DNA of 12,494 nt, taken from positions 1-12,494 of the forward strand of contig DRAO01000082.1 in assembly GCA_011041825.1 (NCBI GenBank), given 5' to 3'. This DNA comes from Chloroflexota bacterium (GTDB taxonomy: Bacteria > Chloroflexota > Anaerolineae > SpSt-600). The notes under the pieces were generated by a model. It saw nothing but the letters and a program-made list of their open reading frames with translations, was not told the origin of the DNA and did no database searches. Shown here piece after piece: positions 6,401 through 12,494 of the stretch (within the stretch, counting starts at the first letter, position 1; each line of letters starts with the position of its first letter). A program made the translations under genes and the position numbers.

Positions 6401-7279
6401 TTACACCCCTTTCAGCCCCGTGACCGCTATGCTCCTGATGAAATAGCGCTGGAACACGAAGAAGATGATGATGATGGGCAAGCTGTTGAAGAGGGAGCCG
6501 GCTAGCACGATGGAATACAGGGTATAGTATTCGCTCTGAAACCACTTGAGGCCCAGAGGCAGGGTGAAGTTTTCGGGCGTCTGGAGCACAATCAAGGGCC
6601 ACATAAATTCGTTCCAGCTCCCTTGGAAGGTGAAGAGGGCCAGGGTGATAAGGGCCGCCCGGCTTATGGGCAGGATAATGCGGAAGAAAATCTGAAAGCG
6701 GTTGGCCCCGTCTATAAGGGCTGCCTCCTCCAATTCGACGGGGATGCTCTTATAGAACTGCGTCATCATAAACACGCCAAAGGCGGTGGTGATACCGGGC
6801 AGGATTACGGCTAACAGGTTATCCAGCAGGTGGAACACCTTGGCGATGATGAGGTAATTGGGCACAAGGGTAACCTGGGGTGGGATCATCATCGAAGCCA
6901 GCATAAGGATGAAAAGCAAGTTCCGGCCTGGAAACCTGAGCCTGGCGAAGGCATAGCCACCCATCGCACAGAAGATGGTGCGTACTATGGTCACCACTAC
7001 GGCGATGAGGGTGCTGTTGAGGAGCCAGCGGGGGAAGAGTTCAAACGTGGTCACCACAACCCGGTAGTTATCTAAGCTAAAGGGATGCGGCCAGAGCTTG
7101 GGTGGCATATCGAAGACATGCTCCTTGGGCATCAGGGAGTAGACCAGGGAGAGCCAGAAAGGCGTGATGCACACAATCGTCCAACCGATGAGCACGGCGT
7201 AGAAGAGGGGGATTTTGATTCTATCCCACCATATCACTTCCTCTCGATAACGAGGTAACCTCCGTGCAGCAACCGCCAT
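6401..7279 (-). CDS. Carbohydrate ABC transporter permease, MalG-like (CUT1 family)
   Basis: This 292-residue inner-membrane protein is the second permease subunit of a CUT1-type sugar importer (BPD_transp_1 fold). It has about six hydrophobic helices and ends in the TGLKGV tail typical of MalG-type subunits. The EAA loop that contacts the ATPase is clear at about 185-204, with EEAALIDGANRFQIF and the IILP end. The start at 7279 is chosen because GGAGGGG lies directly upstream (7283-7290 on the + strand). A longer frame reaching 7375 would translate the octamer repeat array into a non-conserved N-terminus. It is the last gene of the - strand operon and converges with the glycosyltransferase gene. 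The substrate is likely an oligosaccharide or glycoside, judging from the enzyme upstream. Confidence 0.93.
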   Translation of the reverse strand: MAVAARRLPRYREEVIWWDRIKIPLFYAVLIGWTIVCITPFWLSLVYSLMPKEHVFDMPPKLWPHPFSLDNYRVVVTTFELFPRWLLNSTLIAVVVTIVRTIFCAMGGYAFARLRFPGRNLLFILMLASMMIPPQVTLVPNYLIIAKVFHLLDNLLAVILPGITTAFGVFMMTQFYKSIPVELEEAALIDGANRFQIFFRIILPISRAALITLALFTFQGSWNEFMWPLIVLQTPENFTLPLGLKWFQSEYYTLYSIVLAGSLFNSLPIIIIFFVFQRYFIRSIAVTGLKGV

Positions 7280-7282
7280 TTT

Positions 7283-7290
7283 CCCCTCCG
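7283..7290 (-). promoter_or_regulatory. Ribosome binding site that sets the MalG-like start
   Basis: On the - strand this reads CGGAGGGG and lies 3 nt before the ATG at 7279 (5 nt counting from the end of GGAGG). It is the only good Shine-Dalgarno site between the two permease genes. Confidence 0.7.
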
Positions 7291-7296
7291 AATTAG

Positions 7297-7360
7297 GATT
7301 TGCGGGTTTGCGGGTTTGCGCCTCTCGCCCACTCGCATACCCGCATACTCGCTCACTCGT
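7297..7360 (-). repeat. Tandem array of eight 8-bp units between the permease genes
   Basis: Read on the - strand, 64 bp split cleanly into eight octamers without indels. Five are GCGAGTNN-like: ACGAGTGA, GCGAGTAT, GCGGGTAT, GCGAGTGG and GCGAGAGG. Three are CGCAAACC-like, two of them identical and one ending in TC. The first unit contains the stop codon of the MalF-like gene (GAG TGA), and the array ends about 7 nt before the ribosome binding site of the MalG-like gene. It therefore fills most of the gap and looks like simple-repeat expansion. Its function, if any, is unknown. Confidence 0.8.
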
Positions 7361-8246
7361 ATGGCTCCGTCTCAATGATGCGGCGTTGGAGCATCGTGGC
7401 GACGAAAATCATTACCGCCAGGACGAAGGCCATAGCCGAAGCATAACCCATCCGGGGCGTGGTGCTCTGGAAGGCGTTTTTGTAGATGAGGTAAGCGATG
7501 GTGAGGGTTGACCCCAGCGGGCCGCCAGCGGTCATCACATATATCTGGTCGAACACCTGGAAACAACCGATGAGCCCCATCGTGACCACGAAGAAGATGA
7601 CCGGGCGGAGCAGAGGGACGGTGATGTAGCGGAAAATCTGGAAGCGGTTGGCCCCGTCAATCATCGCCGCTTCGTAATAAGTCACGGGGATGTCCTGCAA
7701 GGCGGCCAGGAAGATAATCATCATTGTCCCAATGGTGGACCAGATATTCACGGCCATAATGGTCGGCAGGGCCGTGTGGATATTGTTGAGCCAATCTATG
7801 TGGGATGGAAGCCCCAGCATCTTCAGGAGAGAATTCACCGCCCCCACTTTGTTGAACATCCACATAAAGATGAGGGAAATTACCACCGAGGAAGTCACCG
7901 AAGGCACGTAAAACAGGGTTCTGAAAAGGCGGCGGAATTTTATCTCCTGGTCCAAGGCGAAGGCCACGATGAGGCTGATGACTGTCTGCACCGGCACCAC
8001 CACGGCCACGTATTTAAGGGTATTGGGGAGGGCATGCTTGATGAAGTCTTCATCCTGTAGGAGCCGGGTGTAGTTGGCAAAGCCTATCCACTTAGGGGGG
8101 CTGAAGAGGTTATATTTGGTGAAAGAGAGGTAGAAGGCGAAGCCCACGGCGAAAACCGTGAAGGTGCCAAAGACGAAGAGATAAGGCGAGAGGAAGACGT
8201 AAGCTGTGAGCCATTCCCCCAGCTTCCTGCGCAATCTAGGTGACAT
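7353..8246 (-). CDS. Carbohydrate ABC transporter permease, MalF-like (CUT1 family)
   Basis: This 297-residue inner-membrane permease is the first of the pair, with about six hydrophobic helices and an N-terminal helix starting near residue 13 (LTAYVFLSPYLFVFG). This is the compact form found in UgpA/MsmF-type systems, shorter than E. coli MalF. The ATPase-coupling EAA loop lies at 192-211 (EAAMIDGANRFQIF, then ITVP). GGAGGTGAT stands just before the ATG at 8246. It follows the binding-protein gene after a 64-nt gap that holds a perfect hairpin, and is followed by the octamer array and the second permease. Its last codons run into the repeat array, so the final PYE residues may vary among relatives. 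Confidence 0.93.
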   Translation of the reverse strand: MSPRLRRKLGEWLTAYVFLSPYLFVFGTFTVFAVGFAFYLSFTKYNLFSPPKWIGFANYTRLLQDEDFIKHALPNTLKYVAVVVPVQTVISLIVAFALDQEIKFRRLFRTLFYVPSVTSSVVISLIFMWMFNKVGAVNSLLKMLGLPSHIDWLNNIHTALPTIMAVNIWSTIGTMMIIFLAALQDIPVTYYEAAMIDGANRFQIFRYITVPLLRPVIFFVVTMGLIGCFQVFDQIYVMTAGGPLGSTLTIAYLIYKNAFQSTTPRMGYASAMAFVLAVMIFVATMLQRRIIETEPYE

Positions 8247-8269
8247 AACATCACCTCCATAGAAGGGGA

Positions 8270-8302
8270 AACCTCCCGCAGGCTCTGAGCCTGCGGGAGG
8301 TT
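8270..8302 (-). promoter_or_regulatory. Perfect 16-bp palindrome between binding-protein and permease genes
   Basis: AACCTCCCGCAGGCTC (8270-8285) is the exact reverse complement of 8287-8302 around one central base. In RNA it would form a very stable GC-rich hairpin, in practice with a small loop at the tip. It starts 8 nt after the binding-protein stop codon (operon direction) and is followed by TCCCCTT and then the ribosome binding site of the MalF-like gene. By analogy with malE-malF type operons, such a hairpin partly stops transcription or protects the 3' end of the binding-protein mRNA, raising its level above that of the permeases. That role is inferred. Confidence 0.75.
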
Positions 8303-8310
8303 CTCAAGCC

Positions 8311-9675
8311 CTACCCGCCTTTGAAGATTTCACGCAGCTTCTTGGCGGCGTCCTTCATAGCCTCTTCGGGGCTCACATCCTCCAGGTAGATGCGCTCCAG
8401 GGCCTTGCGCATTTCCTCGTTAACATCGCTCCCGTAGAGGCCCCACATAAAGGGCGTGGCGAACTCGGCACCCCGGAAGATGGCCGCCGCCACCGTGTTC
8501 TCCTTGAGGTAGGGGTCATCCAGCAGGGCTTTGCGGGTGGGCAGGGCGAAACCGGAGTGCAGCACCTTGGTCTGGTTCTCCAGCCCGGTCAGGTACTCGA
8601 TGACCTTCCAGGCGGCCTCCGGGTTCTTGCAGTTCTTGGAGATGACGTAGGCGACGGTGAAGACCAGGTTGCCTTCGCCCTTAGGGCCGGCGGGAGGGGT
8701 TACGGCATCGAATTCCACATCGGGGAACTGGTTCTTGAGGTAGGGGACAAGCCAACCGCCCTCAAGCACCATAGCCAGGCTGCCCTGGCCGAAGCCCGTG
8801 CCCTGCCAGTCAACGCCCACATCTGATGGGATGGCACCGATGCCTTCCTTGCGGAAGCTGGTGTAGAACTCGGCAGCTTCGATGGCTTCGGGCGAGTCCA
8901 GCATGGTGTCGGAGAAGTCCTCGGTCATAATGCGGCCACCATTCTGGAAGACGAAGATGGGGAAACGACCCGCATCGGGCGGCACGCCGAAGCCGTAGAT
9001 GTTCTCCTCGGGCTTGGAGAGGGCCTTGGCCGCTGCCTTCAGGTCATCCCAGGTCCAGTCGTCGGTGGGGTAATCGAGGCCAGCCTCATCGAACATCTTC
9101 TTGTTGTAGAACAGGGCCAGGGTGTTGAAGTCCTTGGGGATGCCATAGACCTTGCCATTGTAGGTGAAAGCGTTGATGAGGCTCTCTATGAAGTCCTCCT
9201 TCTTAACCCCCGACTTGGACATAAAGTCATCCAGCGGCAGGAGCACCTCTTGCTGAGCGAAGAAGGGGAACTGGAAGATGTCCATATAATAGATGTCAGG
9301 CTCGGTGCCCGAGGCCACCATCGTCTTTATCTTGGGCCAGTAATCGGCGGTGATGGGCTCGTACTTCACGATGATGTCGGGGTTCTGGAGGGAGAACTCA
9401 TATAAGGATGCCCGCAGGAGGTTCTCCTCTTCGGGGCTGGCCGTCCAGCCGGAGAGCCTGACCTCTATCCGAGGCTTCTCAACCTCTTTGGTGACCACTT
9501 TCTCTACTTCCTTGGTAACTACCTTGGTGACCATTTTGGTCACCTCCACGGGCACCTCCTTGGTGACCACCACCGTCTCCTTAACCACCTGAGGTGTAGG
9601 GGTGGCACAGGCAGTGGCCAGCAGCGATGCCAGGATCAACAGGGTCACTAGGGTAAGGAATTTCCTCTCACTCAT
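8311..9675 (-). CDS. Extracellular sugar-binding lipoprotein of an ABC importer (SBP family 1)
   Basis: This is a 454-residue solute-binding lipoprotein. A basic N-terminus (MSERK) and hydrophobic core lead to a lipobox-like LATAC, with the acylated Cys at 23. Residues 30-67 form a repetitive Val/Thr/Lys/Glu linker that would hold the binding domain away from the membrane. From about residue 70 the fold is that of MalE-like family 1 proteins, with the typical ASGTEPDIYYMDIFQFPFFAQ region and the YGIPKDFNTLALFYNKKMFDEAGL stretch. AGGAGGAGAG precedes the ATG at 9675. It lies 30 nt after the glycosidase stop and just before the permease genes, so it defines the importer. The sugar is unknown. 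The linker type supports a Chloroflexota origin. Confidence 0.94.
   Translation of the reverse strand: MSERKFLTLVTLLILASLLATACATPTPQVVKETVVVTKEVPVEVTKMVTKVVTKEVEKVVTKEVEKPRIEVRLSGWTASPEEENLLRASLYEFSLQNPDIIVKYEPITADYWPKIKTMVASGTEPDIYYMDIFQFPFFAQQEVLLPLDDFMSKSGVKKEDFIESLINAFTYNGKVYGIPKDFNTLALFYNKKMFDEAGLDYPTDDWTWDDLKAAAKALSKPEENIYGFGVPPDAGRFPIFVFQNGGRIMTEDFSDTMLDSPEAIEAAEFYTSFRKEGIGAIPSDVGVDWQGTGFGQGSLAMVLEGGWLVPYLKNQFPDVEFDAVTPPAGPKGEGNLVFTVAYVISKNCKNPEAAWKVIEYLTGLENQTKVLHSGFALPTRKALLDDPYLKENTVAAAIFRGAEFATPFMWGLYGSDVNEEMRKALERIYLEDVSPEEAMKDAAKKLREIFKGG
9475..9588 (-). repeat. Repeats encoding the lipoprotein linker
   Basis: This part of the binding-protein gene codes for residues 30-67, an irregular repeat built on V-T-K-E-V. 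Its end is an exact tandem of the octapeptide VVTKEVEK (residues 52-67). At DNA level the motif CTTGGTGACCA and close variants recur on the + strand, but the copies differ at third positions. The protein repeat is therefore older than, or selected over, the DNA repeat. Confidence 0.7.
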
Positions 9676-9705
9676 CGCCTCTCCTCCTCAATTTGTTTTT
9701 TGCCC

Positions 9706-11826
9706 TCATAGCTTCCATATGCTCTCTTCTGCGGGTTTCAAATCGGCTTCTAAGATTTTGCGCCCTATCCGGATGAGCTTCCTCCTACGGATTGGGGTGA
9801 TGTTCCGCACACAAACCCTCGAGTCGTCGGAATCCGCTGAGATGAGCAATCCATTGCAGAGGAGTCCTTTGAAGGAAGCTCCATCCCACGATGAGGGAAT
9901 GGCCGGGAAGAGGCGGATTTCCTCCCCTCGCTCTTGCACGAGCAGAGAATTGATGGCCGTGCAAAGTGCCCCGTGAGCAGTGCCGAAATACTGCATATTC
10001 CAGCCGCCATTTTCGTAAACCGTCTCTGCCACGCCTCCATATTGACAGAGAGCGGGACGGGTACGGCTGATGATTTGCCAAGCGATGTCGGCTTCACCTT
10101 GATGGGCTAAGATGGTGGCAAGCACCCCTGCTGACCAGGGGAATCCATCCTCGCTCTCGCCGTGGCCTATCATACGGCCTTCGTAGCGTTCCAGATAGGC
10201 TTTTGCCGTGGAGATGGCACGTGCGTCATCGTAAGGGTACAGTTCCATCGGGTAGATGGGAGCCAGAGAGCTCATATTCAGGTGGTCGTAATCTTTGGCA
10301 GCCCAGAAATAGGGGCGTGAGGCTGCTGTACCAGGGCCATATAGCCCATCCAGGACTCTCATTAACCTGGCGATCATCGCCTCACAATGGTGCAGGAAGG
10401 TTGAATCCTTCCCCAGCACCCTGGCGGCAGCAACCAGGTTCTTGAAGGCTCTGATAACTCCGGCTAAAGTCATCCCTTCGTTGCGCCTGCGTAGAGGGTG
10501 CTCATCCACCCCTATCAACGGGCGTATCCCGCAACCCTGCTCGCCCTCTTCCACCACCCATTCCAGGAAGAAGCGGGCTATGCCCTCCAGGATGGGGAAG
10601 AATTCCTCCAGAAAGGCGGCATCGCCCGTGAAACGGTAATATTGCCAGATTTGATTGGAATAAGCAGCGTTATTGTGTACCTGCTCCTTAAGGTGCACAT
10701 ACGTCCCATAAGCCCGCTGGCCTCTATGGGTTAGCTCCCAATCCCACTTAAGCCCTGCGGAGCCGAAGTCCTCCTGAGCATGCTTCCTGGCAGCCGGAAC
10801 CGTCCTCTGGAGAAATCGGCAGGCTTCTAGGGCTTCGGCGGTGCGGCCAGCTTCGAGGAGCGCCCGATGGATGAAGAAGGAATCCCAGAACACGTGCGAT
10901 GACCACGTCAGACGCAGGTTGTTCACCGGCAACCCGCCGGATACGGGGTTTTGAGCAGCTTTGAAGAGGTAGTAACTGAACTTGTAAAAGCGGTCGAAGT
11001 CGGGGTCGGGGATGCGGACATTGAAATCGGAGAAGTAACCACTCCAGAAGGTTATGTGTCTTCGCCGTAATTCATCATACCCCTGTTCCCGTGCCTTGGT
11101 GATAAGTTCTGTGTTGAGGGGTTCGTATTTGTCATCCACAACGGTGTAGTACTTGGTCACCGAACGGCAGCGTTTAGCCAGCCAGATGGTTTTGCCATCC
11201 CGCCCTTGAGCATCGGGTGTGGAGTCCAGGGCGAGGGCTTGGTAAACCCGGATAGCTCCCAATCGGCAGAGGCATTCAGGCCCCTCGGAGAAAACCAAAG
11301 CGGTGAAAGGCTCAGTTTCGTAGTCTTCCTCCCACCACACGCCAGGGGCAAAGAAAGCCTTGAATTCCACCTCCTGGTTGAACTCATAATGCTCCACCAG
11401 GAGGGGCTCCTGGGCGTGGAGGAAAGTGATGATACGGGCCTTTACTGAACCGTAATCGGCTTCGGTATAGAGGATGCCTTCCTCGGGGACGAAGCGTTGG
11501 GAAGATGAACGCAATTCCAGCCTGCGTCCATCGAGGTGAATTTCGTACCAGGTGTGACCCAAGGGCGCCAGCTCACACCAGGGGTAGCCCGGCAAGCGGG
11601 GCAGCGGTTTTTCCGGAGGACGGCGGTTGGGAACGACGTTAACCAACTTTGCTTCCGGGTAATAACGGTCGGATTTGTACCAATAGCAGCGCTCCAGCCC
11701 GTGGGCCTTATCAGCCACCATTGAACCCGTAGGGCCTATGAGGACGGCATCTATCCCGTTACCCATAAAGCAATGATAATAGGCGAGAGGTGAGTGGCGA
11801 GGGGTGGAGGGATGCAGTCCCGCCAT
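9706..11826 (-). CDS. GH65-like (alpha/alpha)6-barrel glycoside hydrolase or phosphorylase
   Basis: This 706-residue protein resembles GH65/clan GH-L enzymes, which cleave alpha-glucosidic bonds of sugars such as trehalose, maltose or kojibiose. The N-terminal beta-rich part has MGNGIDAVLIG and the LHAQEPLLVEHYEF strand. The catalytic barrel shows HVFWDSFF (311-318), a Trp-rich insertion, HNNAAYSNQIWQYY (384-397) and IGVDEHP, which aligns with the family's GPDEY and puts the general acid at Glu442. Later come ENGGWNMQYFGTAHG (605-619) and a C-terminal beta-sandwich. I do not see the His-Ser-Ser phosphate site of GH65 phosphorylases, since the matching place reads GFPWSAG; it may be a hydrolase. 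There is no signal peptide, so it acts inside the cell on imported sugar. The ATG at 11826 is chosen because AGAGGCGAC lies before it; ATGs at 11889 or 11877 would overlap the upstream gene and lack such a site. Exact family and substrate are unsure. Confidence 0.75.
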   Translation of the reverse strand: MAGLHPSTPRHSPLAYYHCFMGNGIDAVLIGPTGSMVADKAHGLERCYWYKSDRYYPEAKLVNVVPNRRPPEKPLPRLPGYPWCELAPLGHTWYEIHLDGRRLELRSSSQRFVPEEGILYTEADYGSVKARIITFLHAQEPLLVEHYEFNQEVEFKAFFAPGVWWEEDYETEPFTALVFSEGPECLCRLGAIRVYQALALDSTPDAQGRDGKTIWLAKRCRSVTKYYTVVDDKYEPLNTELITKAREQGYDELRRRHITFWSGYFSDFNVRIPDPDFDRFYKFSYYLFKAAQNPVSGGLPVNNLRLTWSSHVFWDSFFIHRALLEAGRTAEALEACRFLQRTVPAARKHAQEDFGSAGLKWDWELTHRGQRAYGTYVHLKEQVHNNAAYSNQIWQYYRFTGDAAFLEEFFPILEGIARFFLEWVVEEGEQGCGIRPLIGVDEHPLRRRNEGMTLAGVIRAFKNLVAAARVLGKDSTFLHHCEAMIARLMRVLDGLYGPGTAASRPYFWAAKDYDHLNMSSLAPIYPMELYPYDDARAISTAKAYLERYEGRMIGHGESEDGFPWSAGVLATILAHQGEADIAWQIISRTRPALCQYGGVAETVYENGGWNMQYFGTAHGALCTAINSLLVQERGEEIRLFPAIPSSWDGASFKGLLCNGLLISADSDDSRVCVRNITPIRRRKLIRIGRKILEADLKPAEESIWKL

Positions 11827-11861
11827 CCTGTCGCCTCTATATTCGTTTGCCCTTCTCCGGG

Positions 11862-12494
11862 TCAGCTTGCGTCCCATAGGGTTTCCCATTCTTCGGACAT
11901 TATGGCTTCTCTCACTTCCTCGGCGACGGCGGCTATCTCCGGCACCACTGCCGCTAAGGTGCGCAATATCTGGCTCGACCAGGTGTATTCCCGCAGCACT
12001 CGCTTCAATCCGGCTTGGCGGATGCGCTGCTTCTCTTCCTCACTCATCTCCAGTATATGAGCTATCGTGCGGGCTACATCATCGGGGTCATCCTGCCGGG
12101 TGACAAAGCCATCTACCCCGTCCTCAACCTGCTCCACCAATCCTCCGGTATTGGAGACAACCATTAAGGCCCCCTGCTTGCGGGCGTGAACACGGGTTTC
12201 CGCCGGGGTAAGGCCGAAAGGTTCATTGAAGGCCAGGCTGGCGGCGACGACGGTATTCTCCCATTGAAGGAGGCAAGCCACCAGTTCGGGGTCAAAGGCG
12301 AAAACCAGGCTGGCTTCTATGCCCAGCTCTTCCCGCAGTTTGATCAGCCTTTCGTAGCGGGGGATGACCATAACAACAGGGTGAATCTGTCCCTTCAGCC
12401 GGGCAGCAGCCTGAAGGACGATGTCAAAGCGCTTGTATTCCACGGCCCGTCCCCACGAGAAGAGGAGTGGGCGGTCAAGGGGGATGTGGTATTC
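11862..12494 (-). CDS. GT4-type glycosyltransferase, C-terminal half, 5' end cut by window
   Basis: The frame stays open to the right edge of the window, so only the last 210 codons are seen. The visible part is the nucleotide-sugar-binding half of a GT-B glycosyltransferase. It has LLFSWGRAVEYKRFD near the edge, with the Arg and Lys that bind donor phosphates, and a NEPFGLTPAE motif with two Glu spaced as in EX7E. VVSNTGGLVEQVEDGVDGFV follows, then C-terminal helices. A GTG at 12443 could be mistaken for a start but lies inside the GRAVEYK motif. It ends 35 nt before the chosen start of the GH65-like gene and leads the operon in the window. Retaining glucosyl transfer, for example to make trehalose or another glucoside, would fit the neighbour, but this is inference. 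Confidence 0.85.
   Translation of the reverse strand, partial: EYHIPLDRPLLFSWGRAVEYKRFDIVLQAAARLKGQIHPVVMVIPRYERLIKLREELGIEASLVFAFDPELVACLLQWENTVVAASLAFNEPFGLTPAETRVHARKQGALMVVSNTGGLVEQVEDGVDGFVTRQDDPDDVARTIAHILEMSEEEKQRIRQAGLKRVLREYTWSSQILRTLAAVVPEIAAVAEEVREAIMSEEWETLWDAS

Noticed and set aside
7297..7360. Possible CRISPR array
   Set aside because: The units are 8 bp with no spacers between them; this is a simple tandem repeat.
7280..7375. N-terminal extension of the MalG-like permease by 32 residues
   Set aside because: It would translate the octamer array and overlap the upstream permease gene, while a good ribosome binding site stands directly before the ATG at 7279.
12441..12443. GTG as start of the right-edge glycosyltransferase
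   Set aside because: The frame continues upstream to the edge with the conserved LLFSWGRA stretch, so the GTG is an internal valine codon.

Overview
The window looks like ordinary chromosome of a bacterium from the Chloroflexota (Anaerolineae-like), quite possibly a thermophile. This is inference. The best clue is the sugar-binding lipoprotein, whose mature N-terminus is a Val/Thr/Lys/Glu repeat linker of the kind common in Chloroflexota binding proteins. The moderately GC-rich DNA, Shine-Dalgarno sites of the AGGAGG type, use of GTG starts and tightly packed operons agree. I see no tRNA, rRNA, CRISPR array, transposase, phage gene or integration site.

Left part (1-6391, + strand): lipid and envelope functions. 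A BON-domain protein cut by the window edge is followed by a patatin-like phospholipase and a UbiB/AarF-family kinase-like protein. The last two are translationally coupled by a 4-nt GTGA overlap. A strong intrinsic terminator (2951-2998) closes this unit. Then come bioY (biotin uptake S-component), a second terminator-like hairpin that begins at the bioY stop codon, and fabH (beta-ketoacyl-ACP synthase III with an unusual C-terminal tail). Biotin serves acetyl-CoA carboxylase and FabH starts fatty-acid synthesis, so these neighbours share a pathway. A GT4 glycosyltransferase with its own extended -10 promoter ends this half.

Right part (6401-12494, - strand): one carbohydrate-use operon, read from the right edge leftwards. 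It holds a GT4-type glycosyltransferase (cut by the window edge), a GH65-like (alpha/alpha)6 glycoside hydrolase or phosphorylase, an extracellular sugar-binding lipoprotein, and two CUT1-family permeases (MalF-like and MalG-like). No ATPase is present, so the importer probably borrows a shared MalK/MsiK-type ATPase. The likely job is import of an oligosaccharide or glycoside and its intracellular cleavage.

The most notable non-coding structures lie inside this operon. A 16-bp perfect inverted repeat with a 1-nt centre sits between the binding-protein and first permease genes. The gap between the two permease genes is mostly an uninterrupted array of eight 8-bp units, the first of which contains the stop codon of the upstream gene. 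The two halves converge with only 9 nt between stop codons (6392-6400). I did not find an obviously new defence or mobile system; the points of interest are the intercistronic structures, the unassigned GH65-like enzyme and the FabH tail.
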